Assembly: GCF_021390335.1 (NCBI RefSeq)
Contig: NZ_JAJUXK010000004.1
Span: 806,001-870,000 of the forward strand
Direction: 5' to 3'
Length of the DNA stretch: 64,000 bases
Source: Dyadobacter sp. CY343
GTDB taxonomy: Bacteria; Bacteroidota; Bacteroidia; Cytophagales; Spirosomataceae
Position numbers and translations under genes: made by a program. Positions 36,837 through 44,982 of the stretch are shown here, piece by piece. The notes under the pieces are model-generated. The model had not been told where the DNA came from. It saw only the letters and a list, made by a program, of their open reading frames with translations, and did no database searches. Within the stretch, counting starts at the first letter, position 1, and every line of letters starts with the position of its first letter.

Positions 36837-37925
36837 ATGACAAAAACAGGAGGTGCCCAATTTTTAGATATTGTACTTCAAACACCCTCCTACGGATGGA
36901 AAGACAATAATGGCAACTTGATAAAGCCAAGCAGCGGAGAGATTCTTAGGGAATTTTTTACCCGTCTTAATGTGTTTGCCGACCGAAAAAACTGGCTGCC
37001 TTTTATGGGCTGGATGAAAGTCCTGATCATGATCCCTTTCCTGGCGCTGTTTCTATTCAAATATTTTTCCTGGCCATTACTCGCAGTTGCATTTGTGTAC
37101 AGCATGATCATCATGGGAACGCACGGGACGATCTGGCATCACAGGTATTGTACCCACGCTGCTTATACTTTTCGTAACTCATTTTGGCGCTTTTTTACCA
37201 AAAACCTGACAGTTACTATGGTACCGGAGGAGATTTATGCGATTTCTCACCACGTCCACCACGCCAAGTCCGATCAGCCGGGAGATCCTTATAACGCTCA
37301 GGCGGGTTTCCTTTACTGCTTCCTGGCCGACGTGAATCACCAGCCGATTTCGAAAGACCTGACCGAGGCCGAATACAACAAGGTTCGTCGGTTGATGAGC
37401 CACACGGGTGTGAAAGGCAATACTTATGCACAATATCTGAAATGGGGCTCCTACGTTCACCCGCGGACCGCGATTGTTTCTACCCTGATCAACTGGGTAT
37501 TCTGGTACGGCGTGTGCTTTCTGATAGGCGGACACGCATTGGCCTGCACGATATTCGGGGCAGCCGGTTTTTGGGCAGTTGGTGTTCGCACGTTCAACTA
37601 CGAAGGGCACGGAAAGGGCGAAAAGGTGCAGGTTGAAGGGGTTGATTTTTACAAAAAAGATAATTCTATCAACCAGATCTGGCCCGGTATAGTGGCCGGC
37701 GAGTGGCATAATAACCACCATTTGTACCCACGGAGCGCAAGAAGCGGCTTCAAGCCGCACCAGATCGATCTGGCCTGGTACTATATCCGGTTTATGAAAA
37801 GTATCGGTGCGGTCACTGCCTATAAAGATTTCAAAAAGCAGTTTTACAGACAGCATTACCAGCCAGCCACTACGAGTGTTTCCACGAAGCAATTTTCTTC
37901 AAATGGCGACGCAGTATTACGGTAG
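36837..37925 (+). CDS. acyl-CoA/acyl-lipid fatty acid desaturase
   Basis: 362 residues, a membrane-bound di-iron desaturase. The three histidine boxes are clear: HHRYCTH (about 102-108), HHVHH (about 139-143) and HNNHH (about 285-289). Hydrophobic pairs lie around 58-95 and 205-250. The long helix-connecting cytoplasmic loop and the WHNNHHLYPRSAR ending suit delta-9-type enzymes that introduce a double bond into saturated acyl chains, a membrane-fluidity function. It needs an electron donor, not encoded nearby. It converges with the 75-residue gene at 37926 without any gap. Confidence 0.93.
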   Translation: MTKTGGAQFLDIVLQTPSYGWKDNNGNLIKPSSGEILREFFTRLNVFADRKNWLPFMGWMKVLIMIPFLALFLFKYFSWPLLAVAFVYSMIIMGTHGTIWHHRYCTHAAYTFRNSFWRFFTKNLTVTMVPEEIYAISHHVHHAKSDQPGDPYNAQAGFLYCFLADVNHQPISKDLTEAEYNKVRRLMSHTGVKGNTYAQYLKWGSYVHPRTAIVSTLINWVFWYGVCFLIGGHALACTIFGAAGFWAVGVRTFNYEGHGKGEKVQVEGVDFYKKDNSINQIWPGIVAGEWHNNHHLYPRSARSGFKPHQIDLAWYYIRFMKSIGAVTAYKDFKKQFYRQHYQPATTSVSTKQFSSNGDAVLR

Positions 37926-38153
37926 TTAGAGGATCACCATGATATCAGAATTGGGCTTATCCTTTTTTTCAAGGTATTCCCAGGAAACAATATCTTCTTC
38001 CGGGTAAATATTCCCGGTATCCTCTGGACCTTCATCGCCGAGCGCCTCTACAAAAGCTTTTGATCCCTTTTTGTAAACACCTTCTCTGGCGATCCCGTTG
38101 ATATCCGTAAAAAGAACCAGTGACTGGTCCTCGGGCAACTTTTCATTTCTCAT
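37926..38153 (-). CDS. small acidic hypothetical protein
   Basis: 75 residues, unrecognised, no signal peptide. The sequence is strongly acidic (FVEALGDEGPEDTGNIYPEEDI) with a beta-rich start (SLVLFTDINGIAREGVY). It is 11 bp downstream of the SDR gene in the same direction, so the two are probably cotranscribed. Its stop codon directly adjoins that of the convergent desaturase gene. Confidence 0.7.
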   Translation of the reverse strand: MRNEKLPEDQSLVLFTDINGIAREGVYKKGSKAFVEALGDEGPEDTGNIYPEEDIVSWEYLEKKDKPNSDIMVIL

Positions 38154-38164
38154 ATCATTGATAG

Positions 38165-39208
38165 TTAAATCTCATTGTTGGCAACAGAAGCCACTTCTGT
38201 GCGGTAATTAATGTCTGATTGGGAAACCTCAGATTCTGATTCATAACCACTTTTGGTTGTGAATCCGTCGGGCGTCATTTTAGGCATGAAGTTATTTGCG
38301 GCGGCCGAAAGTGCTGATACCAGGCCGGGATTTGCGCCTTGTAACGCAACTACCAGTTTTGCAGATAATGTAAGGATGATTTCATTTTCCCCATGTTCAA
38401 TAGCTTCAATGATCTGACCGGCAGACTTTTCAGCTTTTTGCGAGAACAACGGTGACGAAGCCATCGTTTTGAACCAGGCATATTCCGCTTCATGGTCGCC
38501 TTTTACCGATACATTTCTCGGACTACCTGTTTGCATCAAGTTAGGAATAACTGTGGTAACCAGTACATTATCTTTTTTCAGTTCTGCGTGCAGCCCCTCT
38601 GAGAGCCCCACCATCGCAAATTTACTCACACTATAAGGCAGCAAATGCGGTACGGAGATCTTCCCTCCTATGGAGCAAATATTGGCGATCCTTCCCTCAG
38701 CCTGTTTCAAATGCGGCAGCGCGGCTTTGATCATATATAACGCGCCCCAGAGGTTCACGTCCATCGCCTCTTTGTAATCATTGATTTCCATCGCGTCCTG
38801 CGGCCCCACCACCATCACACCTGCATTATTGATCAATACATCTATTTTACCAAATGCTCCTATAGTTGCTTCCACGATCCGTTGCGCATCCTGAGGCACA
38901 CTTACGTCGGCTGCGAGTGCCAGTATCTTCGCTCCGCTTGCAGTGAGCTCCTGCTCCGCCTGATCCAGCTGCTCCGAGTCTCTGGAACAGATCACCAGAT
39001 TAGCTCCCTTGTCGGCCAGCTGGCGCGCGAGTATCAATCCCAAACCCCTCGCCCCGCCGGTAATGATCACCACTTTATTGTCGAAATCGTACCTGGTGAT
39101 ATTCCGGTAAATTTTCCTGGCGGCTGTGAACAACCCCAGTGCCGCGATCGCGTATAAACCGACTTTTCCGGAGTCTGATAATAGGTTTTTTTCCTGATCC
39201 ATGGTCAT
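38165..39208 (-). CDS. membrane-anchored short-chain dehydrogenase
   Basis: 347 residues. A hydrophobic segment (GLYAIAALGLFTAARKIYRN, about 17-36) precedes the SDR fold, suggesting an N-terminal membrane anchor. SDR motifs: TGGARGLGLILAR, NNAGVMVVGP, the catalytic Ser in NICSIGGKISV and YSVSKFAMVG. RDS after strand 2 suggests NADP(H). The C-terminal extension of about 80 residues (EIILTLSAKLVVALQGANPGL) may contact the membrane. Related proteins reduce keto-lipids or sphingoid bases, but the substrate is unknown. Confidence 0.88.
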   Translation of the reverse strand: MTMDQEKNLLSDSGKVGLYAIAALGLFTAARKIYRNITRYDFDNKVVIITGGARGLGLILARQLADKGANLVICSRDSEQLDQAEQELTASGAKILALAADVSVPQDAQRIVEATIGAFGKIDVLINNAGVMVVGPQDAMEINDYKEAMDVNLWGALYMIKAALPHLKQAEGRIANICSIGGKISVPHLLPYSVSKFAMVGLSEGLHAELKKDNVLVTTVIPNLMQTGSPRNVSVKGDHEAEYAWFKTMASSPLFSQKAEKSAGQIIEAIEHGENEIILTLSAKLVVALQGANPGLVSALSAAANNFMPKMTPDGFTTKSGYESESEVSQSDINYRTEVASVANNEI

Positions 39209-39296
39209 AGCTGTTAATGATGCAGTAGCAAGCTAAATTTCTGTGCCTGCGATGCCTCGAAAGCCGCAAGATGGAGTTTGCCTACTATTGATACTG

Positions 39297-40487
39297 TCAG
39301 AAGCTTTTTGCAAAAACAATAAAATTGCCCCAGTCAAAATTGGTCATATCGTGTTCGCCTTCCCGGTTATGATATCCCATCGGCGCTTTCGGAAGCGACT
39401 GGTTGATCCCCGGAGGAGTTGCGGGCAAGCCAGACTTTTTACCATACAAACCATACACCTTCTCGGCATGCTTCAATGCCAGATAAGTACCCGTCGGATC
39501 GGCCCAAAGGTCTTTGGAAGCATTGGTAGCGTACACTGGCCGCGGCGCGATCAATGCGATGAGCATGTGCTGGTCGACGGGAAGCTCATTTTCCTTATCG
39601 TTGAATTTTTTGTAATTGTTGCTAAACCAGTGGGGGAACGTTGTGTTGATCTTGGTAATCCGCTCGCCAAATTGCCTGCGGGCCAGCGCAGCCCCCGTAT
39701 TGCCTGAACAATTAGTGACACAAGCCGCAAACCGCTGATCTTGCGAAGCCGCCCAAAGTGACGCTTTCCCACCTCGCGAATGCCCGACTACGATTACTTT
39801 TCTGGCATTAATAGCACGGTCTTTTTCAAAATAGTCCATAACCCGGCTCGCGCCCCAGGCCCAGGCGCCTATTGCTTTCATGCCATTATCGGCCGAAAGT
39901 TGCTCCGGATACATTTGAAGCACGCCATTCACATAATTATCCTTGTCATCGGGAGCCAGGTCGCTTACGTGGAATGCGGCAACGGCGTAACCGCTGTCAA
40001 TCACCATTTCGGCAGGCCAGAATTCACTTTTCTTCTGTCTGGTAGGGTCTGTATTACTTTTTGGGCGATTGTTGATCAAAAGGAATACCGGAACGGGGCC
40101 GCTTTTTTTATTAGGGATAAACAGCGTCAAATTGATCCGGACCGACTTTTTATTCCTGAATACATCAATAGCGACCTCCTTTAAAGTCGCATTTCCAGAC
40201 ATCGCCTGCCCGTCTTCCGTTACAACAGAATGCCTGATACTATCGACTGTACGCGGCATTTGTCCGTATATATTGTTTTCAAAAAGCGCGAGAATTTCGG
40301 GCCTTCTGGCCTTTTCCCACTGATTTTTGTTCTTGATCTCTTTACCTGAAACTGTCCTGAGGACTTCGGGCAATGTGTAAGAAGGGACTTTGGATTCGTC
40401 GTAGTTCTGGGCGCGCACGCTGGTTAATGCGACTAGCAGCACAGGCAGGAAACGGATCGATCTAAACATAAAGCGGTGGTTTTTCAT
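39297..40487 (-). CDS. CE15-like glucuronoyl esterase / acetyl xylan esterase-like alpha/beta hydrolase
   Basis: 396 residues (ATG 40487) or 390 (ATG 40469, MFRSIRFLPVLL, the more natural signal peptide start). The signal peptide ends SVRAQ. The alpha/beta hydrolase carries the nucleophile in GHSRGGKASLWAA, then the oxyanion/acid region NCSGNTGAALARRQFGE, and a C-terminal His in the GEHDM segment. These features match bacterial CE15 4-O-methyl-glucuronoyl methylesterases, which cleave lignin-glucuronoxylan esters. Substrate specificity is not proven here. Both candidate starts lie in or just after the 14-bp inverted repeat at 40471-40509. Confidence 0.88.
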   Translation of the reverse strand: MKNHRFMFRSIRFLPVLLVALTSVRAQNYDESKVPSYTLPEVLRTVSGKEIKNKNQWEKARRPEILALFENNIYGQMPRTVDSIRHSVVTEDGQAMSGNATLKEVAIDVFRNKKSVRINLTLFIPNKKSGPVPVFLLINNRPKSNTDPTRQKKSEFWPAEMVIDSGYAVAAFHVSDLAPDDKDNYVNGVLQMYPEQLSADNGMKAIGAWAWGASRVMDYFEKDRAINARKVIVVGHSRGGKASLWAASQDQRFAACVTNCSGNTGAALARRQFGERITKINTTFPHWFSNNYKKFNDKENELPVDQHMLIALIAPRPVYATNASKDLWADPTGTYLALKHAEKVYGLYGKKSGLPATPPGINQSLPKAPMGYHNREGEHDMTNFDWGNFIVFAKSF

Positions 40488-40509
40488 ATATAAAGAAAAA
40501 CCACCGCTT
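40471..40509. repeat. perfect 14-bp inverted repeat at the start of the esterase gene
   Basis: Arms 40471-40484 and 40496-40509 are exact inverses with an 11-base loop. The ATG at 40487 lies in the loop, and codons 2-6 are the 3' arm on the minus strand. Neither strand has a T-run after the 3' arm, so it is not an ordinary intrinsic terminator. It could sequester translation initiation or pause transcription between the upstream flavin-protein gene and the esterase. Confidence 0.8.
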
Positions 40510-40529
40510 CGTCTTATTTACTGAATTAT

Positions 40530-40970
40530 TTAAAACTTAACCTCGCCTTCTTCTTCGCCCTGCCAATACTTGATTTGTTTCGCTTCGACGGTGATCATCG
40601 CAATACCTGGTGTATCAAGTCCGTCTTCAAACCAGGCGTTGAGTTCTTCCACCCAATGTTCTTCCATTTTTTCGCGGCTTCGGGTTACTTCTGCTTTTCC
40701 GGTTATGGAAATGAAAATGTCTTTTATGCCCTGGAAACTGAGATTTACGCCGTTATCCATTTCTATGTCACTCACCATTCTCGAATTTTCCCATGTAAAA
40801 AAATGGGAATTCCCGTCGTATTCCACCTGCCCGTTATTACTCATTGGCCGGGAGGCAAGCATTCCGTTGGAAGTGGTGGTAGTAAGCATGCATATATCGA
40901 GATCCTTCATGATCTCCGCGACGTCCTTCAATGTTTTTTCTGCCATGATCTCAGTTTGTTGATTTTCCAA
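40530..40970 (-). CDS. pyridoxamine 5'-phosphate oxidase-like general stress protein
   Basis: 146 residues, split-barrel flavin-binding fold: TLKDVAEIMKDLDICMLTTTTSNGMLASRPM, then FFTWENSRMVSDIEMDNGVNLSFQ, ITGKAEVTRSREKMEEHW, and a final VEAKQIKYWQG. This matches the stress-protein subgroup (GSP26-like) that binds FMN or F420-like flavins rather than making PLP. Cytoplasmic. It stands 42 bp upstream of the esterase and 50 bp downstream of the SGNH-like gene. Confidence 0.87.
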   Translation of the reverse strand: MENQQTEIMAEKTLKDVAEIMKDLDICMLTTTTSNGMLASRPMSNNGQVEYDGNSHFFTWENSRMVSDIEMDNGVNLSFQGIKDIFISITGKAEVTRSREKMEEHWVEELNAWFEDGLDTPGIAMITVEAKQIKYWQGEEEGEVKF

Positions 40971-41020
40971 TAGCAGATATCAAAATAGTGCCAGCATAAA
41001 TCATCCCGGACAATACTTTT

Positions 41021-41896
41021 TCAGATGTGCTGCCTGTCCAGCTCATTTCTGAAATAGCGCAGATATCTGTACACACTGCCACGCTCAAGGTGCGTAACGT
41101 CGGAAGTGTAATACCCGCCGCAATCCGGTATTCTGATAAATTTGCAACCCATCGGTTCAAATTTTTCTTCGAGCGCACTCCTTATTTGCACAGGAAGTGG
41201 CAGGTCACAAACAAGGGGATCAACCGGTACTTCGAAAAAAATGACCTGTACCCCTTTTTGCTGAAAACGGGAGACGATTTCCTTCAACCTGCCAATTTGC
41301 GTCCGGACCTTTTCAGCCGTCAGTAATTGTTTATTATCCTGCGCGCGCACTTTGAGAAAATGCTGGAAAGTTGATTCGTCACGTACAAATTTTGCTACCG
41401 GCTCTTTTGCCAGACTATCCGGGTGCATTTTGCGACGGTTTTTCATTCTCGCAATCACTTCCACCGGCTGGTAATTTTCACGCAGGGATTTGAGATATTT
41501 CTTTGCAGGAAATAAAACGGGCGAAAACAATGCGCCGGTAAAACTTTTATCTTCTTCTCTTGAAATGATATTCATTTCTATGAAAAGTCGCTTTGGCTTG
41601 TAATTGAGATTTTCCAGAATGCGCAGGCCATCAAATGACGACTGGCCGTCGAAGGAAAGATTGTAGAAGCTTTCCGGAAGGCTGTCTCTGGAAATCTTAG
41701 CACTTAGCTTGCTGGAGATCGAAGAGCCTACCATTATATTGTCGTACCGGCCGCCGTCGTAGATCAGGGTGTTTGCCCGCATGATATTGGACTGCCACTG
41801 GTTCTGGCCGATCGTCCAGTAAATATCGGTTGACCGGACAATTATTTCATACCCGATAAACAAGAGCAAAAAAGTGAGCAGGGAATATTTGATCAT
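41021..41896 (-). CDS. membrane-anchored SGNH-like protein, partner of the MBOAT
   Basis: 291 residues. One N-terminal transmembrane helix (about 4-18), then an SGNH/GDSL-like pattern: nucleophile block IMVGSSISSKLS (about 55-66), an FFEVPVDP strand, and a C-terminal Asp-x-x-His in SDVTHLE (about 266-272). It fits a periplasmic O-acetyltransferase acting with the membrane-bound MBOAT 30 bp upstream, as AlgJ/AlgX act with AlgI, or as DltD acts with DltB. The acceptor (cell-surface polysaccharide, peptidoglycan or protein) cannot be told. Confidence 0.75.
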   Translation of the reverse strand: MIKYSLLTFLLLFIGYEIIVRSTDIYWTIGQNQWQSNIMRANTLIYDGGRYDNIMVGSSISSKLSAKISRDSLPESFYNLSFDGQSSFDGLRILENLNYKPKRLFIEMNIISREEDKSFTGALFSPVLFPAKKYLKSLRENYQPVEVIARMKNRRKMHPDSLAKEPVAKFVRDESTFQHFLKVRAQDNKQLLTAEKVRTQIGRLKEIVSRFQQKGVQVIFFEVPVDPLVCDLPLPVQIRSALEEKFEPMGCKFIRIPDCGGYYTSDVTHLERGSVYRYLRYFRNELDRQHI

Positions 41897-41926
41897 GATG
41901 TAAAATGTGTGCTTGAATAGCTTTGA

Positions 41927-43345
41927 TTAAAACTGGAAGTAGATGAAATCCCCGCCGATTCCTGTATTTGTGACTATCATAAAAAGCATGATTGCCAACG
42001 CAAGCGGCTCTGCCCAGCTAAATCTGTGTGCTTTACTGTAATGTGATTTAATCAAATAGATCCCGTGATATACGACTACCGGTATTGAGTAAATGAGGAT
42101 ATAAACGATGATCTTAAATGAAGTGTCCTTGCTTTGATTATTTACGATAGCAACCAGATATTTATATACATGCTGAATATCCGTCAGCTTGAATAGCAAC
42201 CAAGCTAATGTTACCAGTAAGAAAACGATACAGCCCCCAATCAATTTTCTCACGATCCCGGCTTTCCTATCTTTAAACGTTGCTTGTATAAACAAGCGTT
42301 CTGCTACCAGAGCGAGTCCGTGAAAAGTACCCCAAACAGCATAACTCCACGCCGCACCATGCCACAAGCCGCCCAGCACCATCGTAATGAACAAATTGAA
42401 GTAGGTTCGAAATTCCCCCTTCCGGTTTCCGCCTAGCGGGATATAGAGATATTCCTTCAGGAACGATGAAAGTGAAATGTGCCAGCGACGCCAGAATTCA
42501 GAGAAGGAAGTGGATATATATGGAAAATTGAAATTTTCCATCAGTTTGTAACCAAATAAACCTGCTATCCCCTGTGCAATCAACGAATACCCGGCAAAAT
42601 CCGCGAAAATTTGCATAGAGAACCCGAATAGTAGTGTGATCAATACCAGCGAAGAATGCGCTTCGAAGAAAGGATATCTAATCCAGAAAGTGTGCTGACT
42701 GATCTGGTCCGCAATAACCATTTTTAGAAAATAACCCGTTACCAGCTTTCTGTAACAGTATTCCCAATCAATGCGACTCAACAGCTTTTCGCTGATCTGC
42801 GGGATAAAATCGTGCGCTTTCAGGATCGGCCCGGCGATCAGGTGAGGGAAGAATGCGACGAAAAACGTGGTGTTCAACGCGTGCTTTGTGATGGAGCGCG
42901 CCACCAGACTTCTGTACTGAGGAATATCCCTGCCTTTGTAAGCATCCACAACGAGACTGATCCCTTCAAATGTAAAAAATGAAATACCGATCGGCAGCGG
43001 AATATTGGCCAGAAAAGCGCCTGCTCCGTGATTAACGTCGAATAAAAGTCCGCCAACGAGAGACCCGTATTTAAAGAAGATCAGTATCAACAAATTGACC
43101 ACGACGCCAATGATAGCATACAATTTCTGGCGATCCGCTCTTGCATATACGACCAGATAACTCGTCGTCACATTGATCACAACTGAGGAAAGAAACAATG
43201 CAAGGAGCTTGGGATTTGAATATCCGTAAAACACCAGGCTTGCGATGATCAGCAGATGAACCTGAATTTTTCTGGCTATCGGAAGATAATATACAGCCAG
43301 AGAGGCGATAACGAGCAGGGCAAATTCAAAACTGTTGAATAGCAT
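41927..43345 (-). CDS. MBOAT-family membrane-bound O-acyltransferase (AlgI-like)
   Basis: 472 residues with 10-12 hydrophobic segments. The MBOAT signature is clear: PLPIGISFFTFEGISLVVDAY, FFPHLIAGPILK, and STSFSEFWRRWHISLSSFLKEYLYIPLGGNRKG, followed by the catalytic His in MVLGGLWHGAAWSY. Such proteins carry acyl groups from cytoplasmic acyl-CoA across the membrane to an extracytoplasmic polysaccharide O-acetyltransferase. It forms a two-gene unit with the SGNH-like gene. No polysaccharide synthesis genes are adjacent. Confidence 0.93.
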   Translation of the reverse strand: MLFNSFEFALLVIASLAVYYLPIARKIQVHLLIIASLVFYGYSNPKLLALFLSSVVINVTTSYLVVYARADRQKLYAIIGVVVNLLILIFFKYGSLVGGLLFDVNHGAGAFLANIPLPIGISFFTFEGISLVVDAYKGRDIPQYRSLVARSITKHALNTTFFVAFFPHLIAGPILKAHDFIPQISEKLLSRIDWEYCYRKLVTGYFLKMVIADQISQHTFWIRYPFFEAHSSLVLITLLFGFSMQIFADFAGYSLIAQGIAGLFGYKLMENFNFPYISTSFSEFWRRWHISLSSFLKEYLYIPLGGNRKGEFRTYFNLFITMVLGGLWHGAAWSYAVWGTFHGLALVAERLFIQATFKDRKAGIVRKLIGGCIVFLLVTLAWLLFKLTDIQHVYKYLVAIVNNQSKDTSFKIIVYILIYSIPVVVYHGIYLIKSHYSKAHRFSWAEPLALAIMLFMIVTNTGIGGDFIYFQF

Positions 43346-43416
43346 AGTGTGCTTTTAAAATTCCAATGCAGCATTTCTGCATTGCAGACAAGGAAGAGTG
43401 TAGCTCTAAATATATT

Positions 43417-43449
43417 ATAAAAGCCGGACAAAAAAGCCGGCGCAGCAAA
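43417..43449 (-). promoter_or_regulatory. possible promoter of the MBOAT operon
   Basis: On the minus strand TTTG (43449-43446), 21 bp, then TATATTTA (43424-43417). It is close to the Bacteroidota consensus with a spacer at the long end, about 72 bp upstream of the MBOAT start. Confidence 0.3.
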
Positions 43450-43593
43450 CCAATTATTTTACGGTTCGTGGAGCTGATTAGCTGGAAAAAATAATTTCCA
43501 ACCTCTACCCAACCTTGGGGTACTCTTATGCAGTTTATTTTATTGACAGGGCGCCACTGATCACTTTCTTGTTCAACATTAAATCTGAAAGTC

Positions 43594-44382
43594 ATGAAGA
43601 CCGAAAAGTTAATTTTATTATGCATTGTGTTGGTTTTCTTCCAGCTGGTTGCCTGCGAGAGAAATAAAATGGATGAAGTACTTCCCGCTCAGTCCAATGC
43701 CCGGACAGGTGTCGATGCAGATTCAATTACGGGTAGAATTATTGCAGACAAAACAACCGGCATCAAGCAAAAAGAAGGGATCAATTTCACATTGACAGAT
43801 CCCAAAAGTGAATTTGTGATGTGGCGGGTAATACCGGCTCAGACGGTGATCAATTTTGGGGTTAAAAGTATTATACACTTTCAAAAAGCCGGAAATTACC
43901 GTGTTTACGCCATCGATAGTATGAGCCTGGATACGGCTTTTATTGATGTCTGGGTGACTGATGAAGTAAATACCATTCCCTCCGGCGAACAGGTTTTCAG
44001 GAAAGATGAGATCATGCGGATAACTCCAAGCGTGTCTCCGGATTCTGCTAATATACTGGTATTGAATGCAGTTACCGATGGGACCTACAATTGCGAGAAT
44101 AATAAGCTGGTTGCGGCGGCAAGGCGCAGGGATAATTTCGGAAACCCTTATTTTGACATTGATTTCGCGCGGGTGGCGACAGACCTGATGTGTGAGAAAG
44201 GAGAAAATAAACCCAAAGGCACATTATATCTCGTCAATCCGGTCGCCGAAAAAATCAAAGGAAAATTTCAGATTGTGTTCAACAATCAAACATACTATGG
44301 CTCCTTTGTGAAAACTGGTAACAAATATGAATTTGACTGGCCCTACGAAAGCGGCGTGATATTCACCACCAAATCCATATAG
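43594..44382 (+). CDS. hypothetical lipoprotein
   Basis: 262 residues. A lipoprotein signal peptide (hydrophobic 6-19, lipobox LVAC, Cys about 21) is followed by a region with a PKD/Ig-like strand pattern (FVMWRVIPAQTVINFGVKSIIHFQKAGNYRVYAIDS, about 70-105). The C-terminal half is a second beta-rich domain (about 135-260, including GTLYLVNP and GKFQIVFNNQTYYGSF) that I do not recognise. It sits just before the sigma factor gene (63 bp) and might belong to its regulon or signal pathway, but this is guilt by position only. Confidence 0.75.
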   Translation: MKTEKLILLCIVLVFFQLVACERNKMDEVLPAQSNARTGVDADSITGRIIADKTTGIKQKEGINFTLTDPKSEFVMWRVIPAQTVINFGVKSIIHFQKAGNYRVYAIDSMSLDTAFIDVWVTDEVNTIPSGEQVFRKDEIMRITPSVSPDSANILVLNAVTDGTYNCENNKLVAAARRRDNFGNPYFDIDFARVATDLMCEKGENKPKGTLYLVNPVAEKIKGKFQIVFNNQTYYGSFVKTGNKYEFDWPYESGVIFTTKSI

Positions 44383-44445
44383 TCGATTTGCATACAGATT
44401 CAAGGCTGGCGATGTAATGTTGCCAGCCCACTCTAACCCCTCAGC

Positions 44446-44979
44446 TTGGAGAACCTAACAGAAATATTGGCTGGTTGCCGTCGCAGGGACCGCAAAAGTC
44501 AGGAAAAATTGTACCGCCAGTTTTATCCTGTCCTTTTTGCGCTTTGCAGGAATTTCTTTGAGGAAAAACACGACATTCTCACCGCGATCAATAATGGGAT
44601 GTTAAGGGTATTTCAAAACATCGATCAATACGAACCTGCGAAAGGCGAATTTTTTAACTGGACGTATACAACTGTCAGAAATGCGGCATTGACGCTGCTG
44701 AGAGACCGCAAAACGCAGCGTTTCGAGTATGAAGAAATCGCGGATTATATGGGTTTCGAATCGGGCGAAAATCTTTTTGAGCAGCTGGCAGCCGGTGATA
44801 TTCATATTTACTTATTGCAACTCCCCGTCGCGACAAGACGAATTTGCGGGTTGTTTTACCTGGATGGATTTTCGGTCAAAGAAATTGCGGAGGCACTTCG
44901 TATCAGTGAAGGTACTGTTAAATGGCATTTGAGCGAAAGTCGGGTGAGGCTCAGGACTATTTTTGAAAAATCACTTTAA
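44446..44979 (+). CDS. ECF-type RNA polymerase sigma factor, TTG start
   Basis: 177 residues. Sigma-70 region 2 spans about 20-85 (KLYRQFYPVLFALCRNF, FNWTYTTVRNAALTLLRDRK), and region 4 about 120-175 (CGLFYLDGFSVKEIAEALRISEGTVKWHLSESRVRLR). The frame has no ATG before region 2; the only reasonable initiator is TTG at 44446, just after an in-frame stop at 44434, so an uncommon start codon is used. The gene is followed after 3 bp by a predicted membrane-spanning partner that is probably its anti-sigma factor. Confidence 0.9.
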   Translation: MENLTEILAGCRRRDRKSQEKLYRQFYPVLFALCRNFFEEKHDILTAINNGMLRVFQNIDQYEPAKGEFFNWTYTTVRNAALTLLRDRKTQRFEYEEIADYMGFESGENLFEQLAAGDIHIYLLQLPVATRRICGLFYLDGFSVKEIAEALRISEGTVKWHLSESRVRLRTIFEKSL

Positions 44980-44982
44980 GGT

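Noticed and set aside
43420..43445. Terminator formed by the two GCCGG motifs upstream of the MBOAT gene
   Set aside because: Only a 5-bp stem, located in the promoter region of the MBOAT gene and not downstream of any gene on that strand.
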